64,000 bases of DNA from Paulinella micropora (lineage: Eukaryota; Cercozoa; Imbricatea; Euglyphida). This document shows positions 22,872 through 33,948 of the stretch, piece after piece. Both the position numbers and the translations under genes were made by a program. Each line of letters begins with the position of its first letter. The stretch's first letter is position 1. Location: positions 68,880 to 132,879 of the forward strand of contig BJOX01000268.1 of assembly GCA_009731375.1 (NCBI GenBank). Direction: 5' to 3'. The notes beneath the pieces are model-generated. The model searched no databases. It saw nothing but the letters and a program-made list of their open reading frames with translations, and was not told the origin of the DNA.

Positions 22872-22932
<61 letters not shown>

Positions 22933-23016
22933 GCGCTCTCTCTCTCTTTCTCTCTTTGCCTCTTTCTCTTCCTCTTTCTCTATCTCTCTCTCTCTCTCTT
23001 CCTCCCCTCCAATACC
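22739..23016. repeat. (CT)n and TCTTCCTCTT minisatellite
   Basis: CT dinucleotides surrounding about five copies of a 12-bp unit TCTTCCTCTTTC. Confidence 0.95.
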
Positions 23017-23288
23017 TCTTCCTACTTACATCTTTGTAAAAGAATCTCTCGAAGCTATCCTAGATTCCACAGCCGTTGGTATGCATCACACAACACCACC
23101 ACCGAGGTTACCGGTATGCATGCAAATGATTCCGGTGGCAACGAAATCACTGCTCTAGTTTGAGTTCAATTTTCAACACATTTCAATGCAAAAGTCGAAA
23201 TGGTCCCGCGCCGACACACTGCCACATATGTTACAATCATCAAGTAGTATCTCCTCCTCCTCAGGCGGCGTAGTTGGTAGTAAGTCAA

Positions 23289-23362
23289 CAGAGAGAGAGC
23301 GAGAGAGAGAGAGAGAGAGAGCGCGAGAGAGAGCGAGAGAGAGAGAGAGAGAGAGAGAGTGA

Positions 23363-23397
<35 letters not shown>

Positions 23398-23436
23398 GAA
23401 GGAAGGAAGGAAGGAAGAAAGAGAGAGAGAGAGAGA
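23289..23436. repeat. (GA)n-(GAAA)n-(GGAA)n array
   Basis: Purine microsatellite, GA then GAAA then GGAA. Confidence 0.95.
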
Positions 23437-23499
23437 TGTTTTCAATCAAAAGTATAAGGATAGTAAGAATATAGGGGATAATATTTAACACTGGAAATA

Positions 23500-23777
23500 C
23501 GGTGAGCAGCACTTAGGCTTCCTTATCCAGTATAAGCGGTGCATGGACGCTTATTTCAAATGGTATGTAGGGGATACGATTCGAAATAAGGATGTCAGGG
23601 GTGTCGTTTTTAATCAAACCATCGTGCTGATGTATCTCCCCACCGCCCGTGACCCTTATGTGTGGTGAAAGAATATGTATGAATGTGATTAATGTATCTT
23701 TACCCTTTACACTTAAGTTATAAAGATAGACGGATTGAGAAGTATAAAAGTTCTGTCCAACTTTGAGTAAGTAAAAG

Positions 23778-23819
<42 letters not shown>

Positions 23820-23820
23820 G
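23500..23820 (+). repeat. Dispersed repeat ending in (GA)n, copy 1
   Basis: Diverged copy of 63680-63985. Shared blocks include GCTTATTTCAAA, GTCAGGGGT, CCCTTATGTGTG, ATATGTATGA, TTAATGTATCTTTA and GAGTAA, and both end in a GA microsatellite. No coding frame. Confidence 0.8.
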
Positions 23821-24087
23821 TGTGTGTTTGTGTAAGGACATAATTCTGAAAGTAGAGGAAAAGAGAAATAAAAAATTGGGGGAAACGAAGGGAAGTAAAA
23901 AGGTAGATTGGAATGGGACATAGATCTTTGTTTTAAGAGAACGTTGTTCACGAATACTGCAAAAGAGAGTATAAAGGTTAGTGTGCTTAGGTGAGGTGAA
24001 GAGGGGTTTGACCTTGTCTTGGGGATCCGAAAGTGAGAGAAAAAGGAATGGCTAGAATTTTGGGTTTGTCGGGAGGAAAAAAAAAAA

Positions 24088-24846
24088 ATGCTCTGCCCTC
24101 CTCTCCATACCTATCTGCTCGTGCCGATATTGATAAATATGCTCTACGTTTTTGCAAATTACAAAAATGCTTTCTTGCTCAGCACAACTTTCAGCGATTT
24201 GAGAACTGGCGAGCACGTGACGTCCCCGACGTTGAACGAGCACGTCTCTACTTGCTGAAGGCGCTAACATTGCTCTTACATGCCCACCCATCCACAGATA
24301 CCTTGTACTTCAAGATCAGGCATGGGATCTCCCATTCGCGACGTGAATGCTGCCATCGAGAAGCGTGAAACCGAAAAATTCAACAAACACGCGGAAGGAT
24401 GTAAGCAGGCTGGCGCGGAATTCATCCCCTTTGTCATGTCTAGCTTCGGTGGATTTGGAACGCATGCTCAAGTCTTCATGAGGAACATCGGTGAGCAGGC
24501 AGCATTCTACTTGCCATCGATCTACAGTCCGCAAGCGTACGCTCTACGAATCAAGACTATTCTTCACTTTGCAATCCATCGCTGGAATTACATCAACTGG
24601 ATGCATCAACTCAGGAAGTGCAACTGCCTACATCCGCACAGACTCCCACAGCACAAGAGACGGGCTATCAGCCTCGCATCTGCTTTCCCATACAGGGAAT
24701 CGCGTCGATTTGAGTAATTAGCTTTTAGCTATAGCTAGTTTAAATTATGAGCACTCTGACTAGGACTATTAATATTTATGAATTAGTTTCTATTATTTGT
24801 ACAACGTTTTATTATTATTAAAATATTTTCTTGTGAAAAAAAAAAC
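24088..24846 (+). mobile_element. Truncated non-LTR element, 3' end only, with internal deletion
   Basis: Starts directly after an A-run (24076-24088) and copies 28072-29199 of the adjacent element, but lacks 370 bp corresponding to 28316-28685 (junction 24331/24332). The loss removes the zinc finger and the first half of the endonuclease. It ends CTTGTG plus an A-run, the same terminus as the downstream element. Identity is very high, with about ten differences seen by eye. Confidence 0.9.
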
Positions 24847-24867
24847 GACCGTATCAGCTAAAGCAAG

Positions 24868-25336
24868 ATGGTGACTCGAGGTGAGACATCAAAACCACTT
24901 GATAACTCCCAGAGCACTTCTGCACGACGACTGGAGACCAGCCCAACCAACGAAGACAACAACAGCAACGCCGACACCAAAAGGCAGACTTCGACAAACG
25001 CAGGAACTTCGACAAATGGACCAACTGCCTCACACCTCCAACCTCAACCCTCTCTCGCAACTACATCTCACTCATCTCACACTCACATTCAACAACATGC
25101 TATCCCTGCTATCACTATTAATACTGCATCTGCTTCCAGCACAGGTGTGAAAAGGAAGCGCACTGCCTCCGTTCTGCTGTCCTACCCAGCAGCCGACCAA
25201 CCCATCCACCCTTCATCTCAGAAACCGAAGGCAGCGGCACCTGCATCCAGAAAACGCAAAGCCGACGGAATTGAACGACGGGGACGACCTAAGGGATCGA
25301 CTAAAGCAGCTAGTCAAGCCAAACGTGCAGCACTGG
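24868..25336 (+). CDS. N-terminal part of the non-LTR polyprotein
   Basis: MVTRGETSK start, then about 155 residues rich in Ser, Thr, Gln and Asn with basic clusters (KRKRTA, RKRKADG, RRGRPKG). The last resembles an AT-hook core (RGRPKG), suggesting DNA contact. Cut by a 10-base gap at 25337. Confidence 0.7.
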
Positions 25337-25346
25337 NNNNNNNNNN

Positions 25347-26788
25347 GGTGCAAGAGCGTATCTTGTCCTGGCGCTCGATCATGCTTAATAGTAATGGCGC
25401 GATCGACGATAGTAAGGAGGCCACATCCCCACGAGAGTGGCCGCAACTTTTCTTTCTTTTCGTTGTACCACTTTCCCATGCAGTCTCTGACACGAAGGTG
25501 GGGTCTCGTCATTGCAGGAATGTTGTTGTGTGCAAGGTGAGATAGTAGGCTGATGAGGCAATCCTTGCTGTTAGGATCGTCGAGAAGATATAGGAGGAGC
25601 TTGGGCGTCCATCCATAAATGTCTCTAAGATTATCGCGCTGGAGCTGGGATATGGCTGCCCGTACATTAGCATCTTCAATTTTTACCAATACCACGCTAG
25701 GTGGGCTTGGTAAAGCGCTGCTGTTTGAGCTAGGAGCTCGCTTCAGCTGCTTATGAGCAAGCTTTTTTTGTACTTTGGAATCAGTTATATCCGCAGGCGC
25801 ATCCAGGTTTGTAATCTTATCGGATTTATGGGTCTTGTTACCCTTGGTGATGCGTTTGATGTTCCTGATCAGCCGTTCCTTTGTATCAAGGTTTGGCCGC
25901 CGGTCATCATCAGCAGGAGGGGCCGGCATGCTGGCGGAGGTGATTGATGATGGCATGCTGAGGCGTTGCAGCTGAGCTTCAAGCTTCTTCCTCGGTCTTC
26001 GTTTGGACATTTGAAGTGCTAGTGATGGGAAGGCTAGGAAGGCGAGGATAGCGTTGTGCAGGGTAGCGTCATCAGCAACGCCTGCATCCCACCTGCTCAG
26101 AGCACTAGCAAGCGGTTTGATGATATTGTTGTGTGCAGAGGTTTGATAGATTCGTTGTAATTCAACAGGTAATGATTCCCACGTGGGGTGTGTTGCAATG
26201 CATGGAAACATGTCAAGGATAGTAGTGCCTGTCTGTAGGTCAGGGCCAGATCGAGGGTCAGTGTCAGGCATGTGTTGTGATGCATGTGAAGAGTCAGGTG
26301 AGGCAGGTGTAAGTGATAGTGAAGGTGAAGCAGCATGTGATGCTGGAGGTGCATGTTTATTTTCATTTATAGCAGGTGAGGCAGGTGGTTGGGATAGCAG
26401 AGGAGAGAGAGAGAGAGATGGGTAGAGTGTGTATCGGCTTCGGGCTCCTGCAATTCGGCTTCTTCTTGAGTTGTTGCCTGAGATAGCGATGAAGAGAGAG
26501 GAATAGATAGTGTAACATGGTTAGAGGGTGAGGGAGGCAGAGGTTGAGTGGGTGCCCATGCATTGGGGTCGTCATATAAGGGATTATTATGAACCCAAGG
26601 TGCAGGGCGAGGAGAAGGTACAAGAATGGGAGAAGAGAGAGGTGAAATAATAGGAGAATGAGGGGGAGAATTAGATGGAGTGATAGAGAGATGAAGAGGG
26701 TTGCTAGGTGTGCTGTGAGTGGAGTGTGTGCTAAGGGAGAGAGAAGAGATAGCGGCAGCTGTAGAGGTGTGTGCAGGGCTAGAGAGGG
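25347..26788 (-). CDS. Inverted middle part of the non-LTR polyprotein
   Basis: Minus-strand reading from about 26788 begins with a Ser/Thr/Pro/His-rich stretch (two overlapping frames to 26367). It becomes a well-behaved frame 26271-25347 with FPCIATHPTWESLPVEL and a conserved pre-RT block (LREIYGWTP-like, then HLAHNNIPAMTRPHLRVRD, then GKWYNEKKEKLRPLSWG). This block normally precedes RT motif 1. Its end, DTLLH, joins logically to QYAVGL at 26797 on the plus strand, which shows the block is inverted relative to both neighbours. Confidence 0.75.
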
Positions 26789-28330
26789 AGGTGTTACACA
26801 ATACGCTGTAGGCTTGAACAGAGGATCTCAAGCCGCTATCCTCACCATCCAGTCCATCCTCTCCTGCCCAGCAGCCCCTTCCCCAGCCTGCATTATCTTG
26901 GATGCAGAGAATTTCTTCAACAGCAGAGAAAGGAAAGCAATTCTTCAAGCTGCCTACAATCAAGAGAAGCTTAAGTATCACTACGGCTGTATCGACCTAC
27001 AATATGGCAATGATGCGAAATCATGGGTTGTCTACAAAGATTGGTCAGGGAAGCCATACATTGGCATGGGCCACAACGATGGCTGTAATCAAGGCTGCTC
27101 TCTATCAATGGCACTGGCATGCAACTCCATGATTGGCCTTACGGAGGAAGCACTTGAGGGTACGCGAGCAGAGTGTATATCGTATGCAGACAACTTTCAC
27201 TTCGTGGGTACCGATGCGGAATCAGTCGTCGCTGCCACCAAGAAGTTCATTGCCAATAAGCCTTATGATCTCAACTTCAACATTGAATGCATCCTCTGGC
27301 CGTCACGCCATCCACCACCACAATCACTTATCGATTTTGCTACGGAACATGGGAAACCAATCAAGCACGGGTGGACGAAGACGCTCAAGGGCGTAATTGG
27401 CGACTTCAAGGACGACGAATGGAAGCAAGAGATGATGAACGAGATATCTAAGGACGTATTATCCAAAATCTTACCTGTCTTTGACGCTCTCAAAGATGAG
27501 AGAATGGAACATCAAATTGCATACCACACTTTATCCAAAACATTGCCCAGCTATCTTGTTCATCTCATGCGCATCATCCCCACATCTCTCTTCTCAAACA
27601 TCATTAACCAGATCGATCATCACATGCACGACACATTCTTGCATGTCTTTGGTGTAGATACAGGTGCCTTTCACTCGCTACCTGATGACGTGCAGAACTC
27701 AGTTCGTGCTCAAGCCTGCCTGCCTGTACACTCATGTGGCTTCGGATTGTCTGATGTTATTATTAAGGCTCTTGCCCCCATCGCATACGCTGCATCACTT
27801 GCAGACGCTGCACCCAGGATTTGGGCCGCGCTTGAGATAGTGAATCCTAGCTATGTTGCATCCGTTTTGAATGCTGATCATAAGTATCATCCTAACCCTC
27901 TCCCTCTCTTTTTAGAAATCTGTCCTACTCTGGATCGACTGCGCGCTCAGGCGAATGACAACCCAGTTACAAAGCACTCGGGCGGCATCAACCTCTCCAT
28001 CCCCATCACCACTCTTCTCCCCCTTTGTGATGACTTTACTTCTCTCTCTTTCCCTTCATTTATACAACACTATGCTCTGCCCTCCTCTCCATACCTATCT
28101 GCTCGTGCCGATATTGATAAATATGCTCTACGTTTTTGCAAATTACAAAAATGCTTTCTTGCTCAGCACAACTTTCAGCGATTTGAGAACTGGCGAGCAC
28201 GTGACGTCCCCGACGTTGAACAAGCACGTCTCTACTTGCTGAAGGCGCTAACATTGCTCTTACATGCCCACCCATCCACAGATACCTTGTACTTCAAGAT
28301 CAGGCATGGGATCTCATGGGACAAAGGCGT
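26789..28330 (+). CDS. Reverse transcriptase domain of the non-LTR element
   Basis: Starts QYAVGLNRGSQ (about 26797), then motif A ILDAENFFNSRER (about 26895), the GCNQGCSLSMALACNSM block (about 27084) and active site ISYADNFHFVG (about 27177). The last replaces the usual YxDD by YADN, so the second catalytic Asp is Asn. A thumb/linker of about 350 residues follows. The frame continues to 28499, but homology to the zinc finger and endonuclease moves to another frame at about 28316. It would copy element RNA at the target site. Confidence 0.8.
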
Positions 28331-29071
28331 GCCGGCCTCGTCGACCTATCAAAAGAACGGCCACCCGACCCAGGACCTTATGCTTGCTGCGAATGCAAAG
28401 CTACCTTCCTCACTCTCTCTGCACTTGAAACACACACTGACAACACATGCACACACAAGCGCGGTTCTGCTGCTAAGCTCAAGCATGATGGCCTTGTAAA
28501 GCTATTGTATGAGGACGTTTCAAAGGTAGGTGGGATGAACGCAAAGCTCGAGCCTCGTTACTACAATGACGAGAAACGATGGATCGACCTCGCTGTTTTC
28601 ACCTCTGCGAATACTACCTCTCCGCTACAGCTTGACACTGATCTTGCAGTCACCAACCCTATCGCTCCATCCTATGTCGAAGATACCATTCGCGACGTGA
28701 ATGCTGCCATCGAGAAGCGTGAAACCGAAAAATTCAACAAACACGCGGAAGGATGTAAGCAGGCTGGCGCGGAATTCATCCCCTTTGTCATGTCTAGCTT
28801 CGGTGGATTTGGAACGCATGCTCAAGTCTTCATGAGGAACATCGGTGAGCAGGCAGCATTCTACATGCCATCGATCTACAGTCCGCAAGCGTACGCTCTA
28901 CGGATCAAGACTATTCTTCACTTTGCAATCCATCGCTGGAATTACATCAACTGGATGCATCAACTCAGGAAGTCCAACTGCCTACATCCGCACAGACTCC
29001 CACAGCACAAGAGACTGGCTATCAGCCTCGCATCTGCTTTCCCATACAGGGAATCGCGTCGATTTGAGTAA
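28316..29071 (+). CDS. Zinc finger and restriction-like endonuclease of the non-LTR element
   Basis: A 251-codon frame. It starts with one Cys/His finger (CCECKATFLTLSALETHTD, then CTHKRG) and continues with a PD-(D/E)xK-like core: RWIDLAVF, LQLDTDLAVTNPIAPSY, then EKRETEKFNKHAEGCKQAG and FIPFVMSSFGGFG. The order D, D-V/A-T-N-P and K-x-x-K-H matches the REL endonuclease of early-branching non-LTR elements (R2/CRE/NeSL type), which nick the target to prime reverse transcription. It is one base out of frame with the RT, either a shift or a sequencing error. Confidence 0.8.
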   Translation: MGQRRAGLVDLSKERPPDPGPYACCECKATFLTLSALETHTDNTCTHKRGSAAKLKHDGLVKLLYEDVSKVGGMNAKLEPRYYNDEKRWIDLAVFTSANTTSPLQLDTDLAVTNPIAPSYVEDTIRDVNAAIEKRETEKFNKHAEGCKQAGAEFIPFVMSSFGGFGTHAQVFMRNIGEQAAFYMPSIYSPQAYALRIKTILHFAIHRWNYINWMHQLRKSNCLHPHRLPQHKRLAISLASAFPYRESRRFE

Positions 29072-29359
29072 TTAGCTTTTAGCTATAGCTAGTTTAAATT
29101 ATGAGCACTCTGACTAGGACTATTAATATTTATGAATTAGTTTCTATTATTTGTACAACGTTTTATTATTATTAAAATATTTTCTTGTGAAAAAAAAGCG
29201 GGAGAACCTGAAAGCCATGGAAGGGAAAATGTGTGTAGACTTCCGTGAAAATGTTGTGAAAAGTGGTAAACGATTGTGTGAAAAAGGAACTGGTAGGTGA
29301 GTGAGAGAGACCTTTCTGGGTGCGCCTTCAGGCGCGACCTTTTACCCATGTTTACACGT

Positions 29360-29690
<331 letters not shown>

Positions 29691-29920
29691 TATGAAGGAA
29701 TATAAATCACGGTATGAACTTGACGGAAAGAGTGTTTATGATGTGATGAGCATCCAACCGACGAGTACGGGGTCCACCCCGTTTCTTTCAAATCAAGGTG
29801 GCTCTACGTGGCCATCTCTCGGATGGCACGTATGTGTCGTGTTGATTTCCATCTTAGGACGAGAGAGAAAGAGAGAGAGAGAACTTCTGTGTTCATGCGG
29901 TCATGAAGCGAAGCTTTTTA

Positions 29921-29956
<36 letters not shown>

Positions 29957-29993
29957 GTGTGTGTTTGGTGTGTGTGTGTGTGTGTTTGCGTTT

Positions 29994-30024
<31 letters not shown>

Positions 30025-30110
30025 GTGTTTGTGTGTAGTAGTATACTGTGCTATCGTTCTCGCGTCCGCCTTCATGCCCTTTCTGCTCCTAGCTTGTCCG
30101 CCTCATCATC
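29691..30110. other. Spacer with (GT)n; possible small exon at its end
   Basis: A 180-bp unique stretch, then (GT)n at 29923-30037. 30043-30111 follows a GTGTAG acceptor-like site and ends CCAG/GTAATA, a good plus-strand donor. It encodes a hydrophobic stretch (AIVLASAFMPFLLLACPP). It could be an exon of the FUSC-like gene downstream; low certainty. Confidence 0.3.
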
Positions 30111-30119
30111 CAGGTAATA

Positions 30120-30688
30120 GATAGGTAATGTATGTATGCATGTATGTATGTATGTATGTAGGTAGGTATGTATGTATGTTATGTATGTATGTATGTATGT
30201 ATGTATGCATGTAGGTTTGTATGTATGTATGTATGTATGTATGCATGCATGCATGCATGCATGCATGCATGTATGTATGTATGTGTGTATGTATGCATGC
30301 ATGCATGCATGTATGTATGTATGTATGTACGCATGCATGTATGCATGCATGCATTCATGTATGTATGTATTGTATTGTATTGTTTTGTATTGTATTGTAT
30401 TATATTGTCTTGTCTTGTATTTTCTTGTTTTGTATTGTATGTATGTAGGTAGATAGGTAGGTAGGTAGGGTAGGTAGGTGAAGGGGTAGGTAGGTAGGTA
30501 GGTAGGTATGTATGCATGTATGTATGTATGTATGTATGTATGTATGCATGCATGTATGCATGCATGCATGTATGTATGTATGTATGTATGTATGTATGTA
30601 TATGTATGTATGTATGTATGTATGTGTAAGTACGTATGTGTATGTATGTTTGTATGTAAGTATGTGTATGTATGTATGTATATATATG

Positions 30689-30722
<34 letters not shown>

Positions 30723-30838
30723 TGTATATGTATGTATGCATGCATGTATGTATGCTTGCAATCATTCATGTATGTTTGCATGCATGCATGCATGCATCCA
30801 TGCATGCATGTATGTATGTATGCATGCAGATATCTCCA
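30120..30838. repeat. (GTAT)n/(GCAT)n/(GTAG)n array
   Basis: Tetranucleotide array with a TATTG pentamer block (30367-30440). All long frames are repeat-encoded. Confidence 0.95.
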
Positions 30839-30839
30839 T

Positions 30840-31347
30840 TCATATATGCAGATATCTGCATCCATGTAGCAGCCCATGGCCCCAGATCAAGTCCACAAAC
30901 AAGCACGCAAAGGCCACAGTCGTCATAGGAGCCACCATGGGTAGCTTCTGGGCGAAGGCGGGCAGGCGACTCATGTAGAATACAGTGCTAGAAAACACCA
31001 GCAACGCTAGGCTGGCCCCGGCCGAGGCGGCGGGGCCGTGCAGTGCGGACAAAGCAGCGGCTGCAGCGTATGCAGCCACCCCGCCCAGCATGTTCATCAC
31101 TGTACGGACTGACCCCCGTGAAATCACTCCCCCGATGGTGGGCTCCGACATAGCCGCGACGGTGACAAGCGCGACTAAGCTGGTCTGCATACTTAGAAGA
31201 TGCCAAGAGCTATCGAAAGCAGGGACAAGCGAAGAGATGGACATGGCTAAGCCGGCCTTGAGCCCGGACACTAGTCGGTTGCGCTCTTCGTTACTGACTA
31301 GTTCTGTGCGGTAGAGATTGTGTTGTAAAGAATACGGATGCCGCTGG

Positions 31348-31379
<32 letters not shown>

Positions 31380-31409
31380 ATTGCTCTTGTTCTTCTTATC
31401 TTCTAGCAT
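30840..31409 (-). CDS. FUSC/aromatic-acid-exporter-like membrane protein, N-terminal half
   Basis: ATG at 31409 (MLEDKKNKS), then a poly-Asn tract encoded by (GTT)n at 31345-31380. About 150 residues with four or five hydrophobic segments follow: LKAGLAMSISSLV, LVALVTVAAMSEPTIGGVI, NMLGGVAAYAAAAALSAL, SLALLVFSSTVFYMS and VAFACLFVDLIWG. The motif pattern P-T-I-G-G, then R-x-x-x-N-x-x-G-G, fits the fusaric-acid-resistance/ALMT-like exporter superfamily N-domain. It stops at the microsatellite edge (30840). Its natural C-terminal half appears on the other strand at 31586. Confidence 0.6.
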
Positions 31410-31585
31410 GTTATGCGGCGCTACTTGAGTATGTATGTACTGCAGCCGTTGCGCAGGCCCAGGGAGCAATGATGAAAGCTCGTGGGTGAAGGAAAAGAGC
31501 GAGTGTGAGCAAGGGCGAGATGCGAAGGGGACAGAAGAATGGCGAAAAAGCAGAGAAATTCTCATTCCTAAATCCACACAAATAA

Positions 31586-32404
31586 GAAATCTGCTTGGCG
31601 GAAAGGGCGACTGGGTTAGCTATCGGGATGGGAATAGGCGGCGCTACGCATCTGCTCGTGCTGCCGCGCTTCTCAGGAACCTACCTCCTTCACCTAACAC
31701 AAATGAACCTAGACTTAGCATCGCAGCTGATCTGGCGTATTTTTCGCGTGTATGCACAAGGTTTCAGCCAGCGCTTTAGTACTGTGCGTGAACAGAGCGT
31801 CAGCTATGCAAACCAGGCCCAGGCCATCGAGGACTGCTACAAGCAGATCCTGCATTCCCAGGCGCAGTACACTCAAGCTGCAGCCAACGCAAAATGGGAG
31901 ATGTGGTGCGGGGGCTTGAGTCGGAGTGATATAGACAGGCTTTTGGAGATACAGCGTCGGTTGCGTCGACTTGCCGCGATAGGCGTGTCGATAGATTGCG
32001 TGTTACAGTCCTGGGGCAATCATGATGACAGTTTTGACTCAGAGGAGCATAGCAAGGAAATCTCGAGCGAAGCCTTCGAAGTGATGCTGTGGTTCGAACG
32101 CGCGCATTTGGACATGTTTCAGCTTTTACGCGCGACTTTGGACGGCCCCGTGGGCCTAGCACAGAGCCTGGCCATAAGAAATGCTTTACACAAGCTGCAA
32201 GCCGCTGTGTTTGACATGAGATACGTGCAACTAGTCTTGCTGGTTCACGAAGGGAAGCACGGTCTTGTTGAAAGTCCCATCTCACGCACGTTAGTCACTG
32301 TGCATTTTTTGTCCTTGCTGATGAACATGTCGACGGAGTTGCAGGACTTGGTTGCACACTCTGATTACTACCTTGCTAGTGATGTTAAGAAGAATCAATC
32401 ATGA
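31586..32404 (+). CDS. FUSC-like membrane protein, C-terminal half
   Basis: An open frame of 272 codons that has no suitable ATG: the first sense codon is 31586 and the first Met lies inside a membrane segment (ERATGLAIGMGIGGATHLLVLP). That segment is the expected second membrane block of FUSC/BRE4-like proteins (R, then G-x-x-x-G, then P). A helical cytosolic domain of about 230 residues follows. Lack of a start plus the complementary half 9 bp away on the opposite strand indicate one gene split by inversion of its 5' part. A separate divergent gene is the alternative. Confidence 0.6.
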   Translation, partial: EICLAERATGLAIGMGIGGATHLLVLPRFSGTYLLHLTQMNLDLASQLIWRIFRVYAQGFSQRFSTVREQSVSYANQAQAIEDCYKQILHSQAQYTQAAANAKWEMWCGGLSRSDIDRLLEIQRRLRRLAAIGVSIDCVLQSWGNHDDSFDSEEHSKEISSEAFEVMLWFERAHLDMFQLLRATLDGPVGLAQSLAIRNALHKLQAAVFDMRYVQLVLLVHEGKHGLVESPISRTLVTVHFLSLLMNMSTELQDLVAHSDYYLASDVKKNQS

Positions 32405-33399
32405 GTGCTAAGTACAATATATAATTACTTAAGGTAGTGTACGTGTAACTTGTCTTATCATAGTAACCATACTACTTGTCATAAATATAAATCATGATCA
32501 TTTAGTATGATAAGCAGATTAAGTATCATAATTTCATATGAAGCGCCGCATACTGACTGACACTGCGCATATTTTTACTGTTGTATATATAATCATGCAG
32601 ACCTCAAAATCTTAATTCTTTTATGCAAACGTGACTCAGGTCTGAGTCACAGCTGTCACATTTTCGGCCCGCAGGGCACATAGGATGTGGGGAGTTCTGT
32701 GAGTGGCGATTTACGTCCCCGATGATCAAATTTGTCGACTTTTTTGGAACAATTAATTGTGATTAAAAATATCATTGTGTAACTTTCTGGGTAAATTGAG
32801 GGAGTGTAGGCGCAGATAGGTAAATATGCGACCTTTTCTTATACCCCTATACACAGTGATGTCACCTATAGATGAGCTATATCTATTCAAGATATGGTTA
32901 TACCAGTTTTTATATATATTCTTTGAGCCGGTTGAAAACGATAATATTAAGACAAGTAACCGGTACTACTTTTTAAGCAGGATAATATTATCGTTAGGGC
33001 GGACATTGGGAAATGGCTCTCTTTTTCCTTTTTGTTGCTTGGCTCTGATAGTCACCTACATTTTCCCACCATACTGGTTTCCTCTCTTTTGCGGCAAGGA
33101 GCCTCCGGAAGATTAGGTTATTATCAAAGTGCTTCGATTGATTGGATATAGCAGGTTTTTCTCCGATTATGACTCGGCGAGCGGCGCGGGATGCAGTCGA
33201 TTTACTTTCTTACAATATTAATAATTATGTAACTTTATTTTTTCAAGTTCTTGTACTACTTAATTTACAGTGATTTTATAAATACGTGATCACTTTTCCG
33301 TGGCACTGGCACACCCTGCACCAGATTTTTAGCCTCTTAGAGGCGGTTAGTAACTATTGCCAAATTACTTGTGCGGAATCATCACACGGCAGAGTCTGC
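32405..33399. other. Intergenic sequence, no gene recognised
   Basis: About 1 kb, AT-rich. The frame 32826-33116 (96 codons) is hydrophobic and aromatic-rich but matches nothing I know. No repeats of note. Confidence 0.4.
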
Positions 33400-33573
33400 A
33401 CTGCCGCTCGTGTTCAAGCTCAGAAATAGAACTGCAAGGGAGGGAGCAGGGCCACTGAAGCATTTTTGCTCGGTCCCCTAATGTCCCATGTCGCATCAAT
33501 ACGTCTTACTAATAAACTTGCAGTGTCTGGTAGTTCAGTTCTGAGTTGATGCCTTCGGATCATAAGTTAAAGT
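33400..33573 (+). repeat. Host repeat interrupted by copia-B (left part)
   Basis: Matches minus-strand 13310-13237: CTGGTAG, TCAGTTCTGA, GTTGATGCCTTCGGAT, then AAAGT. The final AAAGT (33569-33573) is the target-site duplication. Confidence 0.9.
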
Positions 33574-33928
33574 CATTGGACACATGATTAATTAGACCCT
33601 TCCTCCTCAGCTATGTCCATATTGCTATTTTTATACGTTAGCCTTATTCGTTACGGTTAGTAGTATTATTAGTTATTAATACAGTCATTTAGAGTACCTT
33701 TCTGGTACTGGTGGCACTAGCTTTTACAATTTCCATTATTGCCCATATCAGGCCGTTTCGTGTGTCATTTTCTGGAGGTACATCTTTTGTGTGACGTCGT
33801 CAGTTAGACTGACGGGGATTGTTCAGTATTGTTCAATTCTTTTACGTGGGAAGCAGTTGGCCGGTAGGAGGGGGACGCCCCGAGTTCCGGTCGCCGTTTG
33901 CAGAAGTCGCGAGGGTTTTCTCCCAACG
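33574..33928 (+). repeat. 5' LTR of copia-B
   Basis: 355 bp. It aligns to 48987-49355 with scattered substitutions and several short indels (for example ACACATGATT against ATAATT near the start). Confidence 0.95.
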
Positions 33929-33948
33929 GGTTATCGAGCCTTGGAGCG
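33929..33948 (+). promoter_or_regulatory. Primer-binding-site-like sequence of copia-B
   Basis: GGTTATCGAGCCTTGGAGCG directly after the LTR, 17 of 20 identical to the copia-A site, although the LTRs themselves are unrelated. Confidence 0.6.

Larger units (their letters stand above)
24846..29199 (+). mobile_element. Non-LTR retrotransposon with C-terminal restriction-like endonuclease
   Basis: A 4.35-kb element in direct tandem with the truncated copy before it. Its 5' UTR starts right after that copy's A-tail. The ATG at 24868 begins a Ser/Thr/Gln-rich N-terminus. The block 25347 to about 26788 is inverted, so its reading frame is on the minus strand. RT and endonuclease follow on the plus strand to 29071. 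The 3' end is CTTGTG plus an A-run (29190-29198). Possible 6-bp flank match: CGGGAG at 24070-24075 and 29200-29205. Confidence 0.85.

Noticed and set aside
24070-29205. CGGGAG as a proven target duplication of the non-LTR tandem
   Set aside because: Only 6 bp next to A-runs; too short to exclude chance, so reported only as possible.
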